Shown here piece after piece: positions 8,031-17,587 of a DNA stretch of 64,000 bases. The stretch covers positions 1-64,000 of the forward strand of contig PLRX01000128.1 of assembly GCA_003164095.1 (NCBI GenBank), in the 5' to 3' direction. The notes under the pieces are model-generated. The model searched no databases and had not been told where the DNA came from. It worked only from the letters and a program-made list of their open reading frames with translations. The stretch comes from Acidimicrobiaceae bacterium (GTDB lineage Bacteria; Actinomycetota; Acidimicrobiia; Acidimicrobiales; RAAP-2). Position numbers and translations under genes: made by a program. The stretch's first letter is position 1. Every line of letters starts with the position of its first letter.

Positions 8031-9055
8031 TAGGTCGTGCCGAACACCTCGGCGTCGGCTTCCTCCGGCGTGCTGCCGGCGACGATCTTGGCGCTCATCT
8101 TCACGGCCTTGACCGCGCTGGTGGCGCCCGTCTGGAGGATGACGGCGATGATCAGGAGCAGGATCGCCAGGTACCGGAACTTGTGTGACCCGAGCAGGAT
8201 CAGTGCGACCCGACCCAGCGCATAGGGCGGCGAGCAGATGATCGCCCCGATGGCCCCGCCGACCGCGGCGGCGCTCAGCTTGTCCCGCCGGGACTGCTGG
8301 GTGCGCAGGCCGAGCAGCCGGGACGGGATGGCCACGTAGGCGAACATCAGCACGCCGGCCATGATCCCGAGGCTGAAGGCGAACCAGAACTGCCCCCAGC
8401 GGTCGACGACGATGGCGGAGAACCCGGTCAGGACCCCGACCCCTAGCCCCCAGGTCAGGATGGTGTGCTGGTGCGCTCTGGCCATGGCGAACGCGGGCCG
8501 GATCTCCGGGGTGCCCTTGCCCGCGATGGCGAAGGCGAACACCGCGTTCAGATAGAAGCTGGCAGCCGTGAACAGCGCGATTGCGGCGATGACCGCCGCC
8601 GCCACCAGTGGGTTCTTGAAGATGTGGAATCCCTTGCCGTGCAGGACATGGGCCTTGATGTCGACCATGACCACCCAGATCCACATGGCCGGCAGGATCT
8701 GGACGAGGGTGAGGCGCCAGTTGATGAAGAGGGTCTTGACCCCCTGGAACAGCATCGCCAGCCCGCCGACCAGCAGGGCGAGGGGTGCCAGCCACCGGCT
8801 GCGCGTGCTGAGGGCCAGGACTGCGGCCTCGACGGTGTCGTCATCGCCATGACGGACGGCTTCGACCAGGCGCCCGAACAGGACACCGACCCGCTCACGA
8901 CGGGAACCGGCCGTCTTCGCCACGGCGGCAGCGGCCGTGCCGGTGGGAGCGGCCGTGCCGGTGGCACCCGCAGCAGCCGTGCCGGTCGATACCGACAGGT
9001 CCTCCCGTTCGGGACCCGTCGCGGATGTCTGCGCCGGTCCGGGGTCAGCAGCCAT
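8030..9055 (-). CDS. Polytopic membrane protein, function unknown
   Basis: From ATG 9055 the protein has 341 residues: an Ala/Thr/Gly-rich soluble N-terminus (to about residue 70), then about seven membrane segments ([67 protein letters not shown], and others) and a short charged tail ending [12 protein letters not shown] do not recognise the family. The frame is open to 9253 but those codons overlap the ettA promoter and look non-coding. The stop codon TAG is supplied by the end of the adjacent tnpB insertion: the pre-insertion gene would have ended in TGA after the same last residue. It is divergent from ettA. Confidence 0.65.
   Translation of the reverse strand: MAADPGPAQTSATGPEREDLSVSTGTAAAGATGTAAPTGTAAAAVAKTAGSRRERVGVLFGRLVEAVRHGDDDTVEAAVLALSTRSRWLAPLALLVGGLAMLFQGVKTLFINWRLTLVQILPAMWIWVVMVDIKAHVLHGKGFHIFKNPLVAAAVIAAIALFTAASFYLNAVFAFAIAGKGTPEIRPAFAMARAHQHTILTWGLGVGVLTGFSAIVVDRWGQFWFAFSLGIMAGVLMFAYVAIPSRLLGLRTQQSRRDKLSAAAVGGAIGAIICSPPYALGRVALILLGSHKFRYLAILLLIIAVILQTGATSAVKAVKMSAKIVAGSTPEEADAEVFGTT
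8032..8042. repeat. Right copy of the 11-bp direct repeat
   Basis: AGGTCGTGCCG, identical to 6303-6313. It encodes the last residues (FGTT) of the membrane protein on the minus strand, and its outer base pairs help form the present TAG stop. Confidence 0.65.
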
Positions 9056-9227
9056 GTGGGCGCCGGTCCGGCGGGCGAGCCACGTCCCACCCTGTAGCGG
9101 CCCGGCGGCGGCGGTCGAGGTCCGCGGGGCTGCCCATGGGCACAGGCTACCCAACCTCCCTGACGGCGGGACCCGTCGGACGCCGCCGCGGAACGGCCCC
9201 GGCCGTCGGGCTGGCACACTGTCATGC

Positions 9228-10907
<1,680 letters not shown>

Positions 10908-10920
10908 GCTGCGGAACTTC

Positions 10921-11976
10921 ATGCCACCCGAACCCCTGCACCCCCACCGCACCTTCGCCTCCGACAATTGGGCCGGCGTACATCCCGAGGTCCTCGAGGC
11001 CATCGCCCGGGTCAACGTGGGGCACGCTCCCGCCTACGGCGCCGACGCCGTGACCGAGGAGGCCCTCGACCTCTTCCGATCGCACTTCGGTGACGACGCC
11101 GAGGTCTACTTCTGCTTCAACGGCACCGGCACGAACGTGGTCGGGCTGCAATCGCTCCTCCGCCCGTTCGAGGCCGTTGTCTGCGCCGACTCCGCCCACA
11201 TCAACGTCGACGAGTGCGGTGCACCTGAGCGCTTCCTCGGCTCCAAGCTGCTGACCGTCCCCACGCCGGACGGGAAGCTCACCCCGGAACTGGCTGCGGC
11301 CAGGGTCCAGGGCGTGGGCGACGAGCACCATGTGCAGGCACGGGTGGTGTCGGTCACGCAGAGCACCGAGTTCGGCACCGTGTACACCCTCGACGAGCTG
11401 ACGGCACTGAGCGAGTGGGCCCACAGCCAGGGAATGCTCGTCCACCTCGACGGTGCCAGGATCGCCAACGCCGCTGCGTCATTGGGCGTCGACTTCGGGG
11501 CGTTCGGGCAGGCGTCGGGCGTCGACGTGGTCTCCTTCGGCGGCACCAAGAACGGTGCCCTCGGGGCCGAGGCGGTCGTCACCTTCCGCTCCGAGTCGTC
11601 GACGTCGCTGCGCTTCCTCCGCAAGCAGTCGATGCAGCTGTCGTCGAAGATGCGGTTCGTGGCCGCCCAGTTCGTGGCGCTGCTGACCGACGACCTGTGG
11701 CTGCGCAGTGCGACTCACGCCAACACCATGGCCACCCGGCTCGGGAGCGGCCTCTCCTCCGTGGACGGCGTGTCGCTCGCGCACCCGGTGGAAGCCAACG
11801 GGGTGTTCGCCGTGATGCCTACGCCGGTCGTCGAGGGACTCCAGGCGGAGTGGCCCTTCTACGTCTGGGACGAGGACACCGGCGTGGTGCGGCTGATGTG
11901 CTCGTTCGACACCGCCGAGTCCGACGTGGACGCCTTCGTTGCGCGGCTCGGCGAGCTGATGGCCGGACGGCGGTAG
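10921..11976 (+). CDS. Low-specificity L-threonine aldolase family enzyme
   Basis: A 351-residue PLP enzyme of fold type I (beta-eliminating lyase family). FASDNWAGVHPEVLEAI opens the domain; HLDGARIANAAASLG and VSFGGTKNGALGAEAV (PLP Lys near residue 210) are diagnostic of threonine aldolases, which split L-threonine or allo-threonine into glycine and acetaldehyde. Many homologues have the N-terminal motif FRSD(T/N); here it is FASDN. It starts 13 bases after ettA with no obvious ribosome binding site and is likely cotranscribed with it. Other beta-hydroxy amino acids are possible substrates. Confidence 0.88.
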   Translation: MPPEPLHPHRTFASDNWAGVHPEVLEAIARVNVGHAPAYGADAVTEEALDLFRSHFGDDAEVYFCFNGTGTNVVGLQSLLRPFEAVVCADSAHINVDECGAPERFLGSKLLTVPTPDGKLTPELAAARVQGVGDEHHVQARVVSVTQSTEFGTVYTLDELTALSEWAHSQGMLVHLDGARIANAAASLGVDFGAFGQASGVDVVSFGGTKNGALGAEAVVTFRSESSTSLRFLRKQSMQLSSKMRFVAAQFVALLTDDLWLRSATHANTMATRLGSGLSSVDGVSLAHPVEANGVFAVMPTPVVEGLQAEWPFYVWDEDTGVVRLMCSFDTAESDVDAFVARLGELMAGRR

Positions 11977-12028
11977 CGGCGCTCGCAGACCCCTGGTTCA
12001 GGATCCGGGCCGGCTCAGGCGGGCGGGC

Positions 12029-12919
12029 TCAGGCGGGCGGGCGGCCGGGCCCGGGAGGTCCGGCGAACGCCTGCGCCACCGAGATCCAGTCCTCCGCCAG
12101 TTCACCTTCCACCTCCAGCCCTGAGTCGGCCACGTTCCGGCGCTGGGTCACCACCATGCAGAAGTCGAGCGCCGTGCCCCTGACCGTGCCGGCGGCTGCG
12201 GCTGCGGCTGCGGATGCGGCTGCGGCTGCGTCGGTGTCGGTGTCGGTACCTGCGGTTGCGCCGGTTCCGGTGGTGTCGGAGGTGTCGGAGGTGTCGGTAC
12301 CGCCGATCTCCCACCGCCATTCGTCACCCTCCGGACCAGTCAGCTCGACCTCGATGCGCCCCGCAGGCACCTCTCTCCCCCGCACCAGGTAGGAGAACGG
12401 TCGGGCCCGGACGCCGAGGTGGGCGATGTGGTGCAGGCGTGCCGTGGGTCCCCGCTCGACCCCGAGGGCGTCGCAGATGTCCTGGCCGTGGGCCCAGGTC
12501 TCCATCAGGCGAGCCGAGATGAACGACAGGACCCCCATCGGTGGCCCGTACCAGGGGACGCGCACCGAGGGGTCGGCGGCCGCGAACGCCTCGACCATCG
12601 CCCGGTGCGCGTCGTCCCACCAGGCCAGCAACTCGTCGCCGCCCATCGCCCGGCCCCGGATGAGGTGGACGTCCATGGGATCGCCCGTCGCCGCAAGGAC
12701 CTCGTCGACCGAACGGGCGAAGGCGTCCGGATCGACCATGGCCAGCCGTCCTGCATCGTCGAAGTACGCGAGATGGCTGACCTGGTCACGGATGGCCCAC
12801 CCTTCGGCGGGCGTGTCCAGGTCCCACCGCGCGTCGTCATCGGCCAGGCCAATCACCACCGAGCGCAGCGCGTCGTACTCGGCGTCGAGATCCGCCAGCA
12901 GGTCGGAAAGCGTGGTCAT
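12029..12919 (-). CDS. Mycothiol-dependent maleylpyruvate isomerase-like (TIGR03084-type) protein
   Basis: A 296-residue protein with an N-terminal DinB/MDMPI four-helix domain (VSHLAYFDDAGRLAMVDP; METWAHGQDICDALG) that carries the metal-binding His pattern, followed by the C-terminal domain of the TIGR03084 group. The family uses mycothiol, the actinobacterial thiol, as cofactor; the substrate here is unknown. An odd low-complexity insert rich in Thr-Asp and Ala (about residues 207-243) splits the C-terminal domain. Translation starts 6 bases after TAGCCT on the minus strand, so the mRNA is probably leaderless. Confidence 0.82.
   Translation of the reverse strand: MTTLSDLLADLDAEYDALRSVVIGLADDDARWDLDTPAEGWAIRDQVSHLAYFDDAGRLAMVDPDAFARSVDEVLAATGDPMDVHLIRGRAMGGDELLAWWDDAHRAMVEAFAAADPSVRVPWYGPPMGVLSFISARLMETWAHGQDICDALGVERGPTARLHHIAHLGVRARPFSYLVRGREVPAGRIEVELTGPEGDEWRWEIGGTDTSDTSDTTGTGATAGTDTDTDAAAAASAAAAAAAGTVRGTALDFCMVVTQRRNVADSGLEVEGELAEDWISVAQAFAGPPGPGRPPA
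12190..12300. repeat. Slippage-prone GCT/GTGTCG repeats inside the isomerase-like gene
   Basis: Runs of GGCTGC-type units and GTGTCGGTGTCG-type units encode the Ala run and the Thr-Asp/Ser-Asp runs of the insert in the gene above. All repeat units keep the frame, so length change would alter only the linker. Confidence 0.6.
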
Positions 12920-12992
12920 GGGACAAGGCTACGACACTGCACCCGGACCGGACCCGTACCCGCGGGGGCGCCAGACTCCCCGTGTGACCGCC

Positions 12993-13298
12993 TCATGCGT
13001 CCGTGTCGAGCCAGGACCACGTGGTCGACACCACCTCCACCTCGGGCGACGACCAGACGAAGCGTTCCACGGACTCGAGCACGGACTCCACGTGTCCCTG
13101 GTTGCCGCCGACCGCAGCAAACCCCAGCTCACACCGCTGCCACTGGTCCTGGAAGCCGATCTCGGCGGAGGCGACGCCGAATCGTGCGCGGGCGCCGTCC
13201 ACGAGGTGCCGCACCACCGCCCGCTTCTCCTTCAGGGAGTGACTGGACGGAACGCGGATGTCAACGGTGAGGGCGCAGGCGTGGAGCACGCCCTCCAC
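12993..13298 (-). CDS. DUF503 family protein
   Basis: A 101-residue protein. TVDIRVPSSHSLKEKRAVVR near the N-terminus and the QRCELGFAAVGGNQGHVESV stretch are hallmarks of DUF503 (YlxP-like), a small ferredoxin-fold family often found near rbfA and translation genes; its role is not established. The start is GTG at 13298. It is followed downstream by a 70-base gap to the isomerase-like gene, on the same strand, and preceded by a strong hairpin (13349-13384) that should end transcription from the gene upstream. Confidence 0.88.
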   Translation of the reverse strand: MEGVLHACALTVDIRVPSSHSLKEKRAVVRHLVDGARARFGVASAEIGFQDQWQRCELGFAAVGGNQGHVESVLESVERFVWSSPEVEVVSTTWSWLDTDA

Positions 13299-13348
13299 AC
13301 TGCCCGAGGGTTGTGCCTCCTGTCGGCAGGACGCTCCGGTCGAGTAGC

Positions 13349-13384
13349 CCTGTGCGTGACGCGACGGGGCCCGTCACGCACAGG
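13349..13384 (-). terminator. Strong hairpin terminator after the DUF5666 gene
   Basis: CCTGTGCGTGACG (13349-13361) is the perfect reverse complement of 13372-13384, with a 10-base loop. A second 12-bp palindrome, GACGGGCCCGTC, follows at 13393-13404. No T tract is present, as is common in GC-rich actinobacteria. Confidence 0.7.
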
Positions 13385-13498
13385 TCAAGCGCGACGGGCC
13401 CGTCGGAATCCGGGATGGCGGCCAGTCCGAAGGGGGCGGAGGGTATCGGGCGATCGGTGGCATCCCGGAGATCATGGTGCTGAGGATGGTCAGGATGG

Positions 13499-14380
13499 TC
13501 AGCCCAGCGAGCTGCTCCCCCATGCGCTGGTGGCGGAGCTACCCGACGACGAACTGCCCGACGAGGACGACGCCGGGGGGGACCAACCCGGACCGCCCGG
13601 GTGGAATGCGCCGGAAGGGCCGTTGCCCGGCCCCCCGATGCCGACCGAGGTCGCCGTCACGGTGTTCGACGTATCGGTGCCGAAGACGACGACCTGCGCG
13701 CCGACGGACACGTCGGCCAGGGAGGCCGACGCCTTGCCGAACTCCTTGTACGTGGTGGACGAGCTGACATCCACGGTCACGGTCGTCCCGTCGTGGGCGG
13801 TCAGCGTGAAGGTGTTCGAGCCCACCGACTTCACGGTGCCGAATGCGGCGGGTGGGGTGCCACCTTGGCCTCCGGGCCAACCGTGGTCACCGGGCCCGCC
13901 GGGGCCTCCGGGGCCTCCGGGGCCTCCGATCGCGACCTTGGTGGCGGTCACCGTGTTCGAGGTGTCGGTGCCGAACACGGCCACGTGGTCGCCCACCTTG
14001 ACCGTCGAGAAGCCGGGTGACGTCACCGACGGGTCGGCGAACGTGGTGGACGAACTGACGTCCACGGTGACGATCGTCCCGTCGTGGGCGGTCAGGGTGA
14101 AGGTGTCGGTGCCGACCGACTTCACGGTGCCGAAAGCAGCGGGCGGGGTGCCACCGAACCCGTCACGACCGGCGGGTTGGCCCGTGTGGCTCGAGGGGGC
14201 GGTTGTCGACGTCGAGGAGCCGGTCGCCGCACCGGCGACTGCGCCTCCCGTGACGGCCAGACCGAGAGCGATGGCGGCGGCGGTCGTCACCCGGACGCCG
14301 CGACGGCGCTTGTGGAGTACGGCGAAGGGGTCGACCGATGCCTGCCCGACCTCTGACTCCTGGTGGTGGGTCTCGTTCAT
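13499..14380 (-). CDS. Secreted/anchored protein with two DUF5666-like repeats
   Basis: A 293-residue protein. After a cytoplasmic N-terminus (about 28 residues) there is one membrane segment (VTTAAAIALGLAVTGGAVAGAA). Outside are two near-identical beta modules of about 75 residues, each starting GGTPPAAFGTVKSVG and containing FTLTAHDGT(I/T)VTVDVSSSTT and VAVFGTDTSNTVTATKV (DUF5666-type, OB-like). They are joined by a Gly-Pro collagen-like linker (GGPGGPGGPGGPGDHG) and end in a Ser-rich tail. No enzyme motif is visible. The two modules look like a recent internal duplication. The promoter carries a 9-bp direct repeat spaced 11 bp, the mark of an OmpR-type response regulator site. Confidence 0.78.
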   Translation of the reverse strand: MNETHHQESEVGQASVDPFAVLHKRRRGVRVTTAAAIALGLAVTGGAVAGAATGSSTSTTAPSSHTGQPAGRDGFGGTPPAAFGTVKSVGTDTFTLTAHDGTIVTVDVSSSTTFADPSVTSPGFSTVKVGDHVAVFGTDTSNTVTATKVAIGGPGGPGGPGGPGDHGWPGGQGGTPPAAFGTVKSVGSNTFTLTAHDGTTVTVDVSSSTTYKEFGKASASLADVSVGAQVVVFGTDTSNTVTATSVGIGGPGNGPSGAFHPGGPGWSPPASSSSGSSSSGSSATSAWGSSSLG

Positions 14381-14431
14381 GGATTCTGCTCGTCAACGTG
14401 GTCCATCTCGACGAGCCAATCGTGGGACCTG

Positions 14432-14451
14432 AACCTGTGACCAACCTGTGA
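14432..14451 (-). promoter_or_regulatory. Direct-repeat box of response-regulator type
   Basis: On the minus strand TCACAGGTT occurs twice with an 11-bp period (14443-14451 and 14432-14440), and AGGTCC follows in phase. OmpR/PhoB-family regulators bind such tandem sites; the half-site resembles the mycobacterial MtrA box GTCACAGCG. It lies about 50-70 bases before the DUF5666 start and about 85 bases before the divergent HNH gene. Confidence 0.5.
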
Positions 14452-14534
14452 ATCAGCAGGGTCGCACCTGAAGATTCCATCTGACGCTCTGCTACGTCCC
14501 AGGTCAGCGTCCTGTCACACCTCACTGGAAGGCT

Positions 14535-16082
14535 ATGACCATGACGGCGACCATGGCCAGCAACGCACCCCCTTCCGGGCCCTCGCCGGCGTGCATGGTC
14601 CTGTCCGATGCCCTGCCGAACACCGCCGTTCCGTCCCGCGTCGGCCCCGCGGGGACGCCGTACCGTGCGGATACAGCCGGCGATTTCCCGACCGACGGCC
14701 CCCTTGGTCCGCAGGTCAGGAAGGCCGCTGACCTGCTCGGGACCGTCCTCGCCCAGCTCGATCCCGGCCGCCTGACGGGTGCTGACGCGACCCTGCTCTA
14801 CGGACTCCTCGCCGGGGTCGAGCGCCTCGCCATGGCCGGCAAGACGCTGTTGGCGCCCCGCATCGACGAGTCGGGGGTCTGGAGGGACTCGGGTCACCGC
14901 AACACCGCCGTCATGCTTGCCGAACTGGAGGGCGTCCCCACCGGACAGGCGCGCAACACCCTCGAGGTCGGCCAGCGGCTTCATCGACTACCGGGAACGG
15001 AGGAGGCGCTCCGCAATGGCAGCCTCTCCGGTCCGAAGGTGACCGAGCTCTCCGGTGCGGCTGTGCTCGATCCGACCGGTGAAGCGGGCCTGCTGCATGG
15101 TGCCGCCGAGGAAGGTCTGCAACAGTTGAAGGAACGCTGCAGGCGATCCCGCGCCACATCAGCCCGGAACGACCCCGTCGATGCCGTCCGGCGGATCCAC
15201 GCCGCTCGACAGTTCTCCTCGTGGACCGATGCCGAAGGCGCGTTCTGCTTCCAGGGCCGCGACACCGCCGACCGCGGGGCCCGCATTCTGCAACAGTTGG
15301 AGTTCACCACTTCCCGCCTCCGCCTGGCCGAGGACCGGAGCACGCCGACCGACGACCCGCAGGCGCCCCGAACCACGGACGGCAACCGTCGCGCCGATGC
15401 CTTCTTCCTCCTCATGACCGGTAGTGGGACGACGGGCGACCTCGTCGAGCGATTGATGGTTCCGGTCGACGATGACGACCCTGGACCACCCGACGAACAG
15501 CTCACCCAGCTATTCGAGCCCGGACGGACCCGAGGAGCTGTGACCGACGTCACGATCGGCCAGGGCGGTGGATGCCAGGTCATCGAGCGACCTCCGAACT
15601 GTTCGGTCATGGTCCGGGTGGATCTGGACGCCCTCCTGCGTGGTCACACGCTCCCGGGTGAGGTGTGTGAGATCGACAACCAGGGGCCGATCCCTGTTGC
15701 CATGGCCCGGGACATGGCGGACGACTCCTTCCTGCGGTTCGTGTTCCACCAGGCGGGTGACATCCGTTCCGTCTCCCACTTCGGCCGGACCATCAACCGG
15801 CACCTTCGCACCGCGCTCGCTCATCGGGACCGGTGCTGCGTTGTTCCGGGCTGCGGCGTGGCGTACGGTCTGGAGATCGATCACATCCGCCCTTTCGCAG
15901 AGGGCGGCCCGACCGAACTGGCGAACCTGGCGCTCCTCTGCCACCACCACCACTACCTCAAGACCTACGAGGGCTGGACGCTCGAGGAGTCTGGGCGCTC
16001 GGTGGACGGATCACCGAGCTGGACATTCATGCCGATGCCGGCCTTCGGACAGGAGCCCGAGCCGGTCCCGCCGGACGGCTGA
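14535..16082 (+). CDS. DUF222/13E12-type protein with HNH nuclease domain
   Basis: A 515-residue protein. The central helical region (RHRNTAVMLAELEG-like, TPTGQARNTLEVG) is the DUF222 domain found in actinobacterial 13E12 repeat proteins. The C-terminal HNH domain (about residues 430-475) has both zinc-knuckle Cys (CCVVPGCG), the catalytic EIDHI and the LANLALLCHHHH segment, so it looks catalytically complete. Such genes are multi-copy in actinobacteria and are thought to be selfish or phage-linked nucleases. ATG 14535 has GGAAGG 4 bases upstream. It is divergent from the DUF5666 gene and not part of an operon. Confidence 0.87.
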   Translation: MTMTATMASNAPPSGPSPACMVLSDALPNTAVPSRVGPAGTPYRADTAGDFPTDGPLGPQVRKAADLLGTVLAQLDPGRLTGADATLLYGLLAGVERLAMAGKTLLAPRIDESGVWRDSGHRNTAVMLAELEGVPTGQARNTLEVGQRLHRLPGTEEALRNGSLSGPKVTELSGAAVLDPTGEAGLLHGAAEEGLQQLKERCRRSRATSARNDPVDAVRRIHAARQFSSWTDAEGAFCFQGRDTADRGARILQQLEFTTSRLRLAEDRSTPTDDPQAPRTTDGNRRADAFFLLMTGSGTTGDLVERLMVPVDDDDPGPPDEQLTQLFEPGRTRGAVTDVTIGQGGGCQVIERPPNCSVMVRVDLDALLRGHTLPGEVCEIDNQGPIPVAMARDMADDSFLRFVFHQAGDIRSVSHFGRTINRHLRTALAHRDRCCVVPGCGVAYGLEIDHIRPFAEGGPTELANLALLCHHHHYLKTYEGWTLEESGRSVDGSPSWTFMPMPAFGQEPEPVPPDG

Positions 16083-16257
16083 TCCACCGGCCCACCCGGC
16101 GGGACGCCCACCATCAGGCGCTCGGGGCAGCCGCCCCCCTCTGGCAGACCCGCGACCATGACTGCCCACTGTCGCGAGCGATTCGAAGCGTGAACACCAA
16201 CCGCCCCACTCGCAACACCCTCGTAAAGACCCTTCCGCACCAGGCCGGTGACGGGTC

Positions 16258-16575
16258 ATGATGATCGCAGCATCCACCCCGATCGCCGATGTCGTCGCTC
16301 TCGCCCTGGGTGTCGCCGTGATCGTCGGGCTCTATCTGCTCCCCACGCTGATCGCCTTCCAGCGCGAACGGCCGCACAAGGCAGGTGTGCTGGTCATCAA
16401 CGTCTTCTTCGGGTGGACGTTCCTCGGCTGGGTGATCTCCCTGGCGATGGCCTGTTGGTCACGCCCCTCTCCGTCGGTCGTCCCACAGGGCGCTGCGCCA
16501 TCCGGGTGGTACCCGGATCCGACAAGCGGATCGCATCGCTGGTGGAACGGGTGCGAGTGGGGCCCACCCACCTGA
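16258..16575 (+). CDS. Superinfection-immunity-like membrane protein with DUF2510 tail
   Basis: A 105-residue protein. Two membrane segments (VVALALGVAVIVGLYLLPTL and AGVLVINVFFGWTFLGWVIS) make up a domain like T4 Imm (superinfection immunity, Pfam Imm_superinfect), with the conserved NVFFGWTFLGWV turn. A DUF2510 motif (SGWYPDPTSGSHRWWNG) follows at residues 81-97. In chromosomes such Imm-like proteins are common and need not act against phage. It stands alone between the HNH gene (175 bases away) and a convergent thioredoxin-like gene. Confidence 0.75.
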   Translation: MMIAASTPIADVVALALGVAVIVGLYLLPTLIAFQRERPHKAGVLVINVFFGWTFLGWVISLAMACWSRPSPSVVPQGAAPSGWYPDPTSGSHRWWNGCEWGPPT

Positions 16576-16647
16576 TAGTTGTGAACCGTCGACGTCGGGA
16601 CGGGGCGCCGTGCGCCTCGAGCTCGTGTCCCGGCCATCAGCTACTGG

Positions 16648-17220
16648 TCAGCGGCCCACACCGGCGTCGATGAGTGCGGCCGCGTCCGACCAGCCGAATC
16701 CGACGGACTCGCCGAGGATCCGTCTCGTGTGCGGCTCGACGAGGACCAGGAACGGGTAGCTCGTCACGCGGAAGTCGACCCATGCCGTGTCGGTCATCAC
16801 GATCGGGACGGTGATCCCGGCAGCACGTCCGGCCACCTCGTCGGGCGACACGATGGCGGGGCCCTTGGTCACGACGGCCACGTCGGCTCCGGCCAGCGGA
16901 TCGTCCCGCAGTCCCTGCCAGAACAGCTCGCACCCGTCGCAGTTGGTCGACAGGAACACGAGCAGGACGGGCCGCACGGCGGTCCCGAGATCGACACGGA
17001 CGGGCATGCCACCCGGCCCCACTCCGGACACATCGGTCGCTGGCCAGGCCACGGGTGCATCGCCGATCCCTGACGGCACCGGACGCAGGCCGGACACGAA
17101 TTCCGGGTCGTCGAGCGGATTCGACGCGGTAAACGGGGACGCAGGCACCGCCGACGCCCCGCTCGGGTCCCCGGCGGGATCAGGTGCGGTGCCCGCCGGA
17201 TCCCGGCGCCGCCTCCGCAC
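16648..17220 (-). CDS. Thioredoxin-fold protein
   Basis: A 190-residue protein. STNCDGCELFWQGL (about residues 91-104) is a CxxC motif at the start of a helix, with the preceding strand RPVLLVFL, and the cis-Pro turn SYPFLVLVEP near residue 155, all as in TlpA/thioredoxin folds. There is no signal peptide, though the N-terminal 60 residues are disordered-looking. A thiol-disulfide or electron-transfer role is likely; the partner is unknown. It ends near the convergent Imm-like gene and lies 15 bases after the zinc-ribbon gene on the same strand, so they may be cotranscribed. Confidence 0.65.
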   Translation of the reverse strand: MRRRRRDPAGTAPDPAGDPSGASAVPASPFTASNPLDDPEFVSGLRPVPSGIGDAPVAWPATDVSGVGPGGMPVRVDLGTAVRPVLLVFLSTNCDGCELFWQGLRDDPLAGADVAVVTKGPAIVSPDEVAGRAAGITVPIVMTDTAWVDFRVTSYPFLVLVEPHTRRILGESVGFGWSDAAALIDAGVGR

Positions 17221-17235
17221 CGGCCGGTCGTCCCG

Positions 17236-17514
17236 TCAGCCCTGGTCCGGGGCGGGCGTGTCGGACTCGAGCACCTCGATGCCCTTGCCGTTGCCGCACC
17301 ACCGACAGGTCACGTCGTCGACGGTTTCCTCGAGGACCTCCACGTCTTCGACCGTCAGGTCGCCACCGACCGAGTAGTGGTGGAACGCCGTGGTCTTCCG
17401 GGTCGTCACGACGTCGAACCGGGTCAGGTTGCCGCACGACGTACAGCGGTAGCGGACGGCGTCCCCGGTGGTGGGGCCGGTGGCGGTGGCAGCGGGTGCG
17501 GAGTCGGAGGTCAC
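17236..17514 (-). CDS. Small zinc-ribbon protein
   Basis: A 92-residue protein with two CxxC knuckles, CTSCG (about residue 24) and CRWCG (about 70), separated by a Val/Glu-rich strand region; together they should bind one zinc. I do not recognise a named family. GTG 17514 lies 7 bases after the minus-strand box TACCGT, so the transcript is probably leaderless. It is divergent from the DEDDh/GIY-YIG repair gene and the LexA box lies between them, so it may share SOS control. Confidence 0.65.
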   Translation of the reverse strand: MTSDSAPAATATGPTTGDAVRYRCTSCGNLTRFDVVTTRKTTAFHHYSVGGDLTVEDVEVLEETVDDVTCRWCGNGKGIEVLESDTPAPDQG

Positions 17515-17558
17515 GCCACCAACGGTAGTCGCGCCGCCACGACCCTCTGTCTCCGGTC

Positions 17559-17576
17559 AGCGAACACCTGTTCGCT
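17559..17576 (+). promoter_or_regulatory. LexA (SOS) box overlapping the promoter of the repair nuclease
   Basis: AGCGAACACCTGTTCGCT is a perfect dyad with 8-bp arms. It fits the Gram-positive/actinobacterial LexA consensus CGAAC-N4-GTTCG. Its last base is the first base of the -10 box TACAGT (17576-17581), which lies 6 bases before the ATG, so bound LexA would block the promoter. Confidence 0.8.
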
Positions 17577-17587
17577 ACAGTGTCCGC

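Larger units (their letters stand above)
6314..8031 (+). mobile_element. tnpB-carrying insertion with terminal inverted repeats
   Basis: About 1.7 kb. The left end has TCGGCAGCAAGGTGAGATGG at 6317-6336 and the right end its exact reverse complement at 8008-8027; the similarity continues inward with a few mismatches (GCATGTATCC against ATGTGTCC). It is bounded by an 11-bp direct repeat. Cargo is one tnpB and a structured right end. No tnpA (Y1 or serine) or DDE transposase is present, so it would be non-autonomous. IS200/IS605 elements, the usual home of tnpB, normally lack both terminal inverted repeats and target duplications; the left end does also hold the short hairpin TCAGGCGCTGA (6350-6360) typical of that family. 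Confidence 0.75.
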
